From positions 1-32,602 of the forward strand of contig BDEJ01000048.1 of assembly GCA_001653155.1 (NCBI GenBank): a DNA stretch of 32,602 bases. The letters are read 5' to 3'. A program made the position numbers and the translations under genes. The stretch comes from Porphyromonadaceae bacterium H1 (lineage in GTDB: Bacteria > Bacteroidota > Bacteroidia > Bacteroidales > Paludibacteraceae). The notes beneath the pieces are model-generated. The model was not told the DNA's origin. It worked only from the letters and a program-made list of their open reading frames with translations, and did no database searches. This document shows positions 25,989 to 32,602 of the stretch, piece after piece (the stretch's first letter is position 1; each line of letters opens with the position of its first letter).

Positions 25989-26558
25989 TCATTTCGTACG
26001 AATCAGACTGATAAACTCTTCTCTTGTTTTTGCTTGTTCGAAGACCCCTGTGAAATCGGAAGTGGTGGTCGTGGAGTGTTGCTTTTGTATACCCCGCATT
26101 TGCATGCACAAGTGCTGAGCTTCCAGTATAACCATGACTCCCATGGGATTCAAGGTGTTTTGTATGCACTCCTTTATTTGAGTGGTCATTCGCTCCTGCA
26201 CCTGTAGGCGGCGGGAGAAGACTTCAACTACGCGGGCTATTTTGCTTAATCCGGTGATCTTTTTATTGGGAATGTAGGCTATATGAGCTTTTCCGAAAAA
26301 AGGCAACAAATGGTGTTCGCACATGGAGTAAAAATCAATATCCTTTACGATGACCATCTGACGGTAATCCTCCGTAAACATTGCCGAACGGAGTACATCT
26401 TCCGGATCGGTTTGATAACCGCTCGTCAGAAAGCGCATGGATTCTGCAACGCGCTCCGGAGTCTTCTGTAGTCCTTCTCGATGGACATCTTCGCCCAATA
26501 ATCGGAGGATCTCGGAGTAGTGGCGGGCTATAGTGGCATCCTTGTCGGCTTGGGACAT
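25989..26558 (-). CDS. folE: GTP cyclohydrolase I (FolE, type IA)
   Basis: FolE converts GTP to 7,8-dihydroneopterin triphosphate, the first step of folate synthesis (and a source of queuosine precursors). The 189-residue length is normal. The zinc ligands are visible: C80 and H83 in [11 protein letters not shown], and C151 in [10 protein letters not shown]. The [39 protein letters not shown] and [10 protein letters not shown] blocks are all intact. It starts five bases after the SPOR-domain gene on the same strand, so the two share an operon. Confidence 0.97.
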   Translation of the reverse strand: MSQADKDATIARHYSEILRLLGEDVHREGLQKTPERVAESMRFLTSGYQTDPEDVLRSAMFTEDYRQMVIVKDIDFYSMCEHHLLPFFGKAHIAYIPNKKITGLSKIARVVEVFSRRLQVQERMTTQIKECIQNTLNPMGVMVILEAQHLCMQMRGIQKQHSTTTTSDFTGVFEQAKTREEFISLIRTK

Positions 26559-26563
26559 ATGTT

Positions 26564-27040
26564 TTATTTCGTTTGATCCGGTTGTACCGGAACTACGTAT
26601 ATCTGATTTCGAAATTGAGGAAAGGCTCGGGCTACTTCGGTTCGGAAGTTTTGAGCCTCTTCGCGCGTGCGAAAGTCGCCCATCCGTACTTTCCAGAAGG
26701 GAGCGATGTAGCTTACGTAGATATTCTCGTCGGGGAATTGTTCGCGAATCGTCTTCTCGATGTTATAAGCTTCGTTTTTGGCATCGCGCTGTGCGTTGCT
26801 GGAGAAGACCTGCACCCGATACAGGGTTTTGGTAAAGGCTAAACCCGAACGCCGGCGGAAGAGGGCTTCGATACGTTCATCCTGAAAGATAGTAACCGTA
26901 GCTCCGTTATCGGCGCTGGAATTGCGGAACATTTCAAATATATCCGTGGGTTCGCTTGTGTTTTCCGTAGCTTCTTGAGCTGAAAGTTCAAACCCGAAGA
27001 GAAAAAAGAGGAAAAGTAGGCCTGTTTGTATCTTTTTCAT
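26564..27040 (-). CDS. SPOR domain-containing exported protein
   Basis: A 158-residue protein with a signal peptide ([21 protein letters not shown]). Its C-terminal SPOR domain covers about residues 77-150: [54 protein letters not shown] and [16 protein letters not shown] domains bind glycan strands stripped of stem peptides, found at division sites. The middle segment (30-70) is short and unrecognised. The frame extends to 27091, but MKKIQTG at 27040 begins a clean signal peptide. It precedes folE by five bases; the Bacteroidales neighbourhood for this pair often also holds tpiA, which is not present here. Confidence 0.87.
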   Translation of the reverse strand: MKKIQTGLLFLFFLFGFELSAQEATENTSEPTDIFEMFRNSSADNGATVTIFQDERIEALFRRRSGLAFTKTLYRVQVFSSNAQRDAKNEAYNIEKTIREQFPDENIYVSYIAPFWKVRMGDFRTREEAQNFRTEVARAFPQFRNQIYVVPVQPDQTK

Positions 27041-27119
27041 CTGCTTATAGGTATTTTGATTGTTGTATGTCGGTATGAAAACCGGTGTCAAAGCAATTCA
27101 TAAATTATGATTGTCGTGG

Positions 27120-27127
27120 CAAAGGTA
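27120..27127 (-). promoter_or_regulatory. -7 box for the SPOR-folE operon
   Basis: The minus strand reads TACCTTTG, an exact TAnnTTTG match, 80 bases ahead of the ATG at 27040. Confidence 0.55.
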
Positions 27128-27197
27128 GGAAAATTCATTCATAGATGCTATAGTTTTGCTTGTAAAGCAAGCGAAAAAGGGGAAATATTTGCACTTT

Positions 27198-27229
27198 TTT
27201 GTTATTTCGCAGTGCTTGAGTTATCTTTG
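27198..27229 (+). promoter_or_regulatory. Promoter of ispD (-33 and -7 boxes)
   Basis: TTTG at 27198-27201 and TATCTTTG at 27222-27229 are separated by 20 bases. This is the best full Bacteroidetes-type promoter in the window, 24 bases ahead of the ispD ATG. Confidence 0.75.
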
Positions 27230-27252
27230 TTTCCGTTTTTCGGAGCGATTTG

Positions 27253-27945
27253 ATGCAGAATATGAAGGGTTCAAAGAAGACCGTAGTGATTGTTGCAGGC
27301 GGGAAAGGCTTGCGGATGAAATCTGATATTCCCAAGCAATTCCTTGCATTAGAGGCTAAGCCTGTGCTGATGCATTCGATAGAGGCTTTCTATTCTTATG
27401 ATCCTGATATGGATGTAGTTGTGGTTCTGCCTGAGCTGCAAGTTGCCTTTTGGGAGAACCTGTGCCGTGAGCATTGTTTTTCCATCCCATGCCGGATCGT
27501 AAATGGTGGCGAAACGCGTTTTCACTCGGTTAAGAACGCTTTGGAAGTCCTTCGAGACACTCAGTGGGTAGCTGTTCACGATGCTGTACGGCCTTTGGTA
27601 GATGTCGAAACCATAGCTCGTTGTTTTGATGCTGCGGAGAAGCACAGAGCCGTTGTTCCCGTTATCGAGGCTGTAGACAGCATGCGGCAGTTGCTTCAAG
27701 ATGGAACAAGCCGGAGTGTCGATCGAGCCGCCTATCGTTTGGTACAGACCCCTCAGGTTTTTGCTGCCGATTTGCTGAAAAAAGCTTACGAGCAAGATTT
27801 TAGTCCTCTTTTTACGGATGACGCTTCGGTGGTAGAAGCTTGCGGAGAGGATGTAATACTTGTGGAGGGCGCGCGCGAAAACATCAAAATAACTACCCCT
27901 ATGGACGTCGCTCTTGCGGAAAGCATCATCCGAAACCGCTGCTAA
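27253..27945 (+). CDS. ispD: 2-C-methyl-D-erythritol 4-phosphate cytidylyltransferase IspD
   Basis: IspD joins CTP and methylerythritol 4-phosphate, the third step of the MEP isoprenoid pathway. The ~230-residue protein has the nucleotidyltransferase start VVIVAGGKGLRMKSDIPKQF, the GGETRFHSVKNAL block, VAVHDAVRPLV (metal-binding Asp), and the C-terminal RLVQTPQVFAADLL, FTDDASVVE and NIKITTPMD blocks. These also occur in the related TarI enzymes; no ribitol pathway genes are near, so IspD is preferred. Start codons at 27250 (TTG), 27253 and 27262 (ATG) are possible; 27253 is chosen. The next gene follows after 31 bases. Confidence 0.92.
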   Translation: MQNMKGSKKTVVIVAGGKGLRMKSDIPKQFLALEAKPVLMHSIEAFYSYDPDMDVVVVLPELQVAFWENLCREHCFSIPCRIVNGGETRFHSVKNALEVLRDTQWVAVHDAVRPLVDVETIARCFDAAEKHRAVVPVIEAVDSMRQLLQDGTSRSVDRAAYRLVQTPQVFAADLLKKAYEQDFSPLFTDDASVVEACGEDVILVEGARENIKITTPMDVALAESIIRNRC

Positions 27946-27976
27946 AAAGCTTAAACCATAAAGATTAAAAGATAAA

Positions 27977-28852
27977 ATGAAAATAGGATTAATTCAGCAG
28001 TCGAACAGTGCCGACATCCAGTCGAATGTGTCGAAACTTGAGAAAAACATTCGCCATTGTGCTGCCGAGGGCGCTAAGCTTATTGTCCTTCAGGAGCTGC
28101 ACAACGGTTTGTATTTTTGCCAGGCGGAAGACCCGGCCGTCTTCGATCAGGCGGAAAGCATACCCGGCCCTTCCACGGCTTTCTTCGGGGCCTTGGCCAA
28201 AGAATTGAAAGTTGTATTGGTGCTTTCTTTGTTCGAGAAACGGGCTGCCGGACTTTATCACAACACAGCCGTAGTATTGGAGCAAGACGGCAGTATCGCC
28301 GGCGTGTATCGTAAGATGCACATCCCCGACGACCCGGCTTATTACGAGAAATTCTACTTCACTCCCGGCGACTTGGGTTTCCGGCCGATAACAACTTCGC
28401 TGGGCAAACTCGGTATTCTTGTTTGCTGGGATCAGTGGTATCCCGAAGCGGCTCGTCTGATGGCCATGGCCGGTGCCGAATTGCTTATTTACCCTACTGC
28501 TATCGGTTGGGAAAGCAGTGATGCCGATGCGGAAAAAGCGCGTCAGCTTGATGCCTGGGTGACTGTGCAGCGTGGCCATGCCGTAGCCAATGGGCTGCCT
28601 GTCCTGGCCTGTAACCGGGTTGGGCAGGAAGACGACCCGTCGGGCAGTACGCAGGGTATTCGTTTCTGGGGCAATAGTTTTGTCGCCGGACCTCAAGGTG
28701 AGATTTTGGCGCGTGCATCGGGCGAAAACCCGGAAAACCTCCTCCTCGAAATCGATTTGGAGCGTAGCGAAACGGTGCGTCGCATGTGGCCTTTCTTTCG
28801 CGACCGCCGCATCGATGCCTTTGATGAATTGAATAGACGTTGGCGGGATTGA
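27977..28852 (+). CDS. aguB: N-carbamoylputrescine amidase (carbon-nitrogen hydrolase)
   Basis: A 291-residue member of the nitrilase superfamily. The catalytic Glu-Lys-Cys triad is E40 (VLQELHNG), K113 (YRKMHIPDDP) and C150 (ILVCWDQWYPE). The motifs YEKFYFTPGDLGF, IYPTAIGWE and RFWGNSFVAGPQGEI are those of N-carbamoylputrescine amidases, which release putrescine, CO2 and ammonia in the agmatine route to polyamines. The partner agmatine deiminase AguA is often adjacent in Bacteroidales but is not in this window. It lies 31 bases after ispD and is probably co-transcribed with it. Confidence 0.9.
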   Translation: MKIGLIQQSNSADIQSNVSKLEKNIRHCAAEGAKLIVLQELHNGLYFCQAEDPAVFDQAESIPGPSTAFFGALAKELKVVLVLSLFEKRAAGLYHNTAVVLEQDGSIAGVYRKMHIPDDPAYYEKFYFTPGDLGFRPITTSLGKLGILVCWDQWYPEAARLMAMAGAELLIYPTAIGWESSDADAEKARQLDAWVTVQRGHAVANGLPVLACNRVGQEDDPSGSTQGIRFWGNSFVAGPQGEILARASGENPENLLLEIDLERSETVRRMWPFFRDRRIDAFDELNRRWRD

Positions 28853-28874
28853 AAAACACCGTTAAACATCCTCT

Positions 28875-28901
28875 CTTGAATCCTCTTTTCGGGGATTGAA
28901 G
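28875..28901 (+). terminator. Weak hairpin between aguB and glyQS
   Basis: AATCCTC (28879-28885) pairs with GGGGATT (28891-28897) around a TTTTC loop, and CTT/AAG extends the stem beyond a G-G mismatch. No T-tract follows, and the hairpin ends nine bases before the glyQS -7 box, so it could equally be an operator. Confidence 0.3.
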
Positions 28902-28910
28902 AAAAATACC

Positions 28911-28918
28911 TACTTTTG
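28911..28918 (+). promoter_or_regulatory. -7 box for the glycyl-tRNA synthetase gene
   Basis: TACTTTTG matches TAnnTTTG exactly. The leader before the ATG at 29006 is about 85 bases; no T-box-like structure was recognised in it. Confidence 0.55.
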
Positions 28919-29005
28919 CAAGCCTTTGGGGCAGACGTAACAATTTGTCCTGAAGCATGTTTATTTTAGGAATCAATCATATATAAAACAGATAGAAATA
29001 AAAAT

Positions 29006-30550
29006 ATGGCCTCGCAAGAAGAAGTTTTTAAGAAACTCGTGTCTCATTGTAAAGAATACGGATTTGTATTCCCCTCAAGTGAAATTTACGACGGTTTGGG
29101 AGCCGTGTACGATTACGGACAGAATGGAGTAGAGCTCAAGAACAACATCAAGAAATATTGGTGGGATTCCATGGTGCTGCTCAACGAAAATGTTGCGGGC
29201 ATCGATGCAGCCATCTTCATGCACCCCACTACCTGGAAAGCTTCGGGGCATGTGGATGCTTTCAACGATCCGCTTATCGACAACAAAGACAGCAAGAAAC
29301 GCTATCGGGCCGATGTGCTTATCGAGGAATTGCTGGCGAAATACGATGAAAAAATCCAGAAAGAAGTTGATAAAGCCGCCAAGCGTTTTGGTGAAAGCTT
29401 CGATGAGGCCGTATTCCGCTCGACTAATCAGCGTGTGCTCGAGAATCAGAGCCGTCGCGACGAAATTCACGCACGCTTCGTAAAAGCCCTCAATGAAAGC
29501 GATTTGGCTGGATTGAAAGCTATAATCGAGGATTATGAAGTCGTTTGTCCCATAAGCGGAACAAAGAATTGGACCGATGTACGGCAGTTCAACCTCATGT
29601 TTTCGACCGAGATGGGTTCGACCTCCGAAGGTGCCATGAAAATATACCTTCGTCCCGAAACGGCACAGGGCATTTTTGTCAACTATCTTAATGTGCAGAA
29701 AACCGGCCGCATGAAGATACCTTTCGGTATCGCACAAATTGGGAAAGCCTTCCGAAACGAGATTGTAGCCCGCCAGTTTATCTTTCGCATGCGCGAATTT
29801 GAACAGATGGAAATGCAATTCTTCGTTCGTCCGGGTGAGGAGATGCAATGGTTCGAGTTTTGGAAAGACCGCCGTCTGAAATGGCACAAAGCTCTTGGAC
29901 TGGGCGACCACAAATACCGTTTTCACGATCACGAAAAACTGGCCCACTACGCCAATGCAGCTACCGATATTGAGTTTGAGCTTCCCTTCGGCTTTAAAGA
30001 AGTGGAAGGCATACACTCCCGTACGGATTTCGATCTCGGAAGCCACGAAAAGTATTCGGGTAAGAATATCAAATATTTCGATCCCGAACTGAACCAATCT
30101 TATACCCCCTATGTGGTGGAAACATCCATCGGCCTCGACCGTACCTTCCTCTCGATTATGGCTGCTGCCTATACCGAGGAGACGCTTGAGGGAGGAGACA
30201 GGCGTGTCGTATTGAAACTTCCGCCTGCCCTTGCACCCGTAAAGGCTGCCGTGCTACCTCTTGTAAAAAAAGACGGACTTCCTGAAAAGGCACGCGAAAT
30301 TATCGATAATCTGAAGTTCGACTTCAAATGCGTTTACGACGAAAAAGACTCTATTGGTAAACGTTATCGTCGTCAGGATGCTATCGGTACGCCGTTTTGT
30401 ATTACCGTCGACCATCAGACTATTGAGGACAATACCGTTACTCTGCGTTTTCGCGACAATATGCAACAAGAACGTTTGCCGATTGATAACTTATACAGCA
30501 TCATTGACGGACATACGAGCATGAAGCAACTTTTCAAGAAATTGCTGTAG
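29006..30550 (+). CDS. glyQS: Glycyl-tRNA synthetase (alpha2, class II)
   Basis: This single-chain GlyRS charges tRNA-Gly with glycine. The 514-residue protein is of the homodimeric type shared with eukaryotes, archaea and some bacteria, not the alpha2beta2 GlyQ/GlyS type. Visible features: the N-terminal VSHCKEYGFVFPSSEIYDGLGAVYDYG; an inserted helical segment at about 108-170; the RPETAQGIFVNYLN region; motif 2 around GKAFRNEI and RMREFEQMEMQFF; HEKLAHYANAATDIEFELPFGFKEVEGIHSRTDFDL; and motif 3 VETSIGLDRTFLSIM. The C-terminal anticodon-binding domain begins near residue 400. It has its own -7 box and a strong terminator. Confidence 0.97.
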   Translation: MASQEEVFKKLVSHCKEYGFVFPSSEIYDGLGAVYDYGQNGVELKNNIKKYWWDSMVLLNENVAGIDAAIFMHPTTWKASGHVDAFNDPLIDNKDSKKRYRADVLIEELLAKYDEKIQKEVDKAAKRFGESFDEAVFRSTNQRVLENQSRRDEIHARFVKALNESDLAGLKAIIEDYEVVCPISGTKNWTDVRQFNLMFSTEMGSTSEGAMKIYLRPETAQGIFVNYLNVQKTGRMKIPFGIAQIGKAFRNEIVARQFIFRMREFEQMEMQFFVRPGEEMQWFEFWKDRRLKWHKALGLGDHKYRFHDHEKLAHYANAATDIEFELPFGFKEVEGIHSRTDFDLGSHEKYSGKNIKYFDPELNQSYTPYVVETSIGLDRTFLSIMAAAYTEETLEGGDRRVVLKLPPALAPVKAAVLPLVKKDGLPEKAREIIDNLKFDFKCVYDEKDSIGKRYRRQDAIGTPFCITVDHQTIEDNTVTLRFRDNMQQERLPIDNLYSIIDGHTSMKQLFKKLL

Positions 30551-30606
30551 TCTTTACCTTTTGGATTGTATTGAGCAGGAAATCTGCGGCTTTATTCTCA
30601 ATTTTT

Positions 30607-30644
30607 CACGTCTTTCGGTTTATTCCGGGAGACGTGTTTTTTTT
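30607..30644 (+). terminator. Rho-independent terminator of glyQS
   Basis: CACGTCTTTCGG (30607-30618) pairs with CCGGGAGACGTG (30625-30636) as a 12-bp stem with two G-U pairs and a six-base loop. Eight Ts follow immediately (30637-30644). It lies 57 bases past the stop codon. Confidence 0.92.
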
Positions 30645-30807
30645 CGAGGAAATCTTCCGGATAGTTTATCAAAGCCTGAGGCAGCCCCGAAAAAGAGAAA
30701 AATGTCGTAAAAGATGCATTTTTTGAGGGGGAAGAGAACAATTTGGCCTGATTGTTGTTTAGCAAGACGGATTTTTTATTTTAACCCACAAAAAACAATT
30801 TTACTTT

Positions 30808-32602
30808 ATGAGAAAAAATACTCTTTTGATTATTGCCCTCCTTGCTTTGGGGGCTGTCTCTGCTTGGGCCCAACAATACAGTTTTAAGTCTGGTGCCCTT
30901 TATTACAGAATCACCGATGCTACAGCCAAGAAAGTTTCTGTTGTAAGCGAGTTAGGTAGTGGAAATTATGCTGAAGGTAACCTCCCCTCCGGTGCCATAG
31001 ATATTCCATCTACAGTAGTACATAACTCTCAGAACTATACCGTAACAGCTATTGACCATGTGGCTTTCTATAGAAATGCTCAAATTACCTCGCTTAGCCT
31101 CCCCAATACCTTAGAGGTTATTGGTAGTCACGCATTTTATGAGACTACAGGCCTGACTACGGTGAGTGCTTTCCCGGCAAGTCTGAAATCCATTGGAGAT
31201 CAGGCTTTCCGATATTCAGGACTGCAAAGTATCGACTTGTCGCAAACGCAGCTTACCGAGTTAAAATATGCAAGCTTTAGTGCTTGCTCTGCACTGACTT
31301 CTGTGAAACTACCGGTTAATATCGCTGTGTTGCAGGGTTTGGCCTTTTACGAATGTCGGAAGCTTCAGAGTGTCGAGAATATCTCCAAGATTACAACTGT
31401 CGGTGATCATGCTTTTGGCAAGTGCGAAGTTCTTGCTTCAGATTTTCATTTTTCTGAAAAACTCACTACAATCGGAAACAATGCTTTTCAAGAGTGTAAA
31501 AAGCTAAGAAGTGTCAAAATTCCAGCTGTGAAGACCCTGGGTAACTACGTTTTTCATAGCTGCTCAGAATTGCAGGGTATCGATTTACCTTCCAGCTTAA
31601 CTCAAGTTGGAGAATTGGCCTTCTATCAGTGTAGTCAGTTGAAAACGCTTGGCAAGCTCGAGGAAACAAAAGTGGGATCCATTGGTAATCATGCTTTTGC
31701 GGCATGTCCTTTGCTTGCGTCGCCCATAAAGTTTCCAGCTACATTGAAAGCGCTGGGTACTAACGTTTTTCAGGGAGCTGCTATTCCTTCGGCTGACCTT
31801 TCGGAAGCAGCGATAAAAACTTTGCCTCAAGGTACTTTTCAAAGCTGTTCCGCATTGACTTCTGTGAAGCTACCGGATACGGTAACCGAGATAGGAAATT
31901 CGGCCTTTCAGGAGTGTGGCAAGTTATCTGCAATCAAGCTGCCTGAAAATCTGAGCGTCATCGGCAATCAGGCTTTTCACGATTGTAGAGCATTGGTTAC
32001 AGTGCAGAATCTGATTGGATCTAAGATGAAGAGTGTGGGTAACCATGCCTTCCTCAATTGCGAAAAAATGGAAGGCAGCATCGTTCTTCCTGAAGGATTT
32101 GTCGGTATCGGGCAGTCTGCTTTCAAGAACTGTAAAAAGCTAAAATCGGCCGATCTGTCGAAGCTCAAACAGACCGATTTACCACAAGGAATTTTTTCCG
32201 GTTGCTCCGAATTGGCATCCGTCAAACTGCCTGCTACCCTCACGACCATTGGAAAGGAAGCTCTTATGGCTACGGCTATTACTACCGTCGATTTGCCTGC
32301 TACCCTCACTGCTATCGAATCCCAAGCTTTCCACAACTGTTCGTCGCTTGTAAGCGTAAACAACATTGAAAAGACCAAGATTACAACTTTGGGTGCTCAC
32401 GCTTTCCTTAATTGTTATGCTTTGGCTTCCCATCTTGAGTTGCCGGCTACGCTCACTACCATGGAAGCTCATGCTTTTAGTAGTTGTAGAAGTTTACCTT
32501 CTATAGATATGTCTAAAACCAAGTTGACAACTATCGAGCAGCGCTCCGATGAATGTATTTATAACCATAGAACAACCAAAACTAATCAGAAATATCCGAG
32601 TG
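30808..32602 (+). CDS. BspA-like leucine-rich-repeat surface protein, incomplete at the right edge
   Basis: The frame is open for 598 codons to the window end with no stop, so the C terminus is missing. A signal peptide is clear (MRKNTLLIIALLALGAVSAWAQ). From about residue 75 on, repeats of ~23 residues run through the protein with the BspA/LRR_5 pattern: LPxTLxxIGxxAFxxCxxLxSV, for example VKLPDTVTEIGNSAFQECGKLSAI. Such proteins are adhesins and host-binding surface proteins in oral Bacteroidetes, and many are exported by the type IX system with a C-terminal sorting domain; any such domain would lie beyond the edge. At the DNA level, three 17-bp segments at 32227-32243, 32293-32309 and 32440-32456 are near-identical. 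The register fails after about 32535. The gene is separated from glyQS by a terminator, so it is its own unit. Confidence 0.88.
   Translation, partial: MRKNTLLIIALLALGAVSAWAQQYSFKSGALYYRITDATAKKVSVVSELGSGNYAEGNLPSGAIDIPSTVVHNSQNYTVTAIDHVAFYRNAQITSLSLPNTLEVIGSHAFYETTGLTTVSAFPASLKSIGDQAFRYSGLQSIDLSQTQLTELKYASFSACSALTSVKLPVNIAVLQGLAFYECRKLQSVENISKITTVGDHAFGKCEVLASDFHFSEKLTTIGNNAFQECKKLRSVKIPAVKTLGNYVFHSCSELQGIDLPSSLTQVGELAFYQCSQLKTLGKLEETKVGSIGNHAFAACPLLASPIKFPATLKALGTNVFQGAAIPSADLSEAAIKTLPQGTFQSCSALTSVKLPDTVTEIGNSAFQECGKLSAIKLPENLSVIGNQAFHDCRALVTVQNLIGSKMKSVGNHAFLNCEKMEGSIVLPEGFVGIGQSAFKNCKKLKSADLSKLKQTDLPQGIFSGCSELASVKLPATLTTIGKEALMATAITTVDLPATLTAIESQAFHNCSSLVSVNNIEKTKITTLGAHAFLNCYALASHLELPATLTTMEAHAFSSCRSLPSIDMSKTKLTTIEQRSDECIYNHRTTKTNQKYPS

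Noticed and set aside
27253-27945. Ribitol-5-phosphate cytidylyltransferase (TarI) in place of IspD
   Set aside because: The fold is shared, but no teichoic acid or ribitol genes are near and the residues seen fit IspD.
28919-29005. Possible T-box leader for glyQS
   Set aside because: The leader is too short (about 85 bases) and no T-box consensus was seen; T-boxes are also not expected in this phylum.
29075-30097. 340-codon frame antisense to glyQS
   Set aside because: It lies wholly inside a well-supported gene, shows no domain, and is explained by codon usage of the sense strand.

Overview
The window looks like a chromosomal segment of a member of the Bacteroidales, most likely an oral Porphyromonas-like species (inference). 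The supporting signs are: promoters of the Bacteroidetes type, with a -7 box TAnnTTTG ahead of eleven transcription units and few Shine-Dalgarno sequences; an eukaryote-like alpha2 glycyl-tRNA synthetase; a GldF-type ABC permease; an exported protein ending in a type-B (CHU_C-like) type IX secretion sorting domain; a BspA-like leucine-rich-repeat surface protein; and an OmpA/TPR lipoprotein of a Bacteroidetes-specific layout. No rRNA, tRNA, IS element, prophage or CRISPR array was recognised.

Layout, left to right. A small Cys-rich FeoB-associated membrane protein (minus) lies at the left edge. An operon ffh-folD-rsmE (plus) handles membrane targeting, one-carbon metabolism and 16S rRNA methylation. 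A PagL-like lipid A deacylase-family barrel (minus) and gldF (plus) diverge from overlapping promoters; surE follows on plus. A long minus-strand block reads, in transcription order, OmpA/TPR lipoprotein; rsfS-ftsH-cdsA; dCMP deaminase and S41 C-terminal protease. surE and the protease converge on a 13-bp perfect inverted repeat that covers the surE stop codon.

From 14.2 to 22 kb the content is more accessory. A lone radical SAM/SPASM protein converges with recJ, their stop codons overlapping. Upstream of recJ is a 252-bp array of six 42-bp tandem units, the longest stretch without a convincing gene. Then come a beta-barrel protein and a triple-LysM plus periplasmic-binding-fold protein joined as TAAATG, and the divergent type-B T9SS cargo protein. 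After this the window returns to housekeeping genes: alaS-maf (minus), an M23 peptidase (plus), SPOR protein-folE (minus), ispD-aguB (plus) and glyQS (plus) with a strong terminator. The last 1.8 kb is an incomplete BspA-like LRR protein that runs off the right edge, with a loss of repeat register in its last ~70 bases.

Functionally, most genes are core housekeeping, mixed with cell-envelope genes (lipid A deacylase family, CdsA, FtsH, OmpA/TPR, LysM, barrel, M23, SPOR) and surface or secretion-linked genes (GldF, type-B CTD protein, BspA-like protein). No wholly new multi-gene system is evident. The best candidates for follow-up are the tandem array upstream of recJ, the orphan SPASM enzyme, the LysM/receptor pair with a hairpin at its presumed transcription start, and the break at the right edge.
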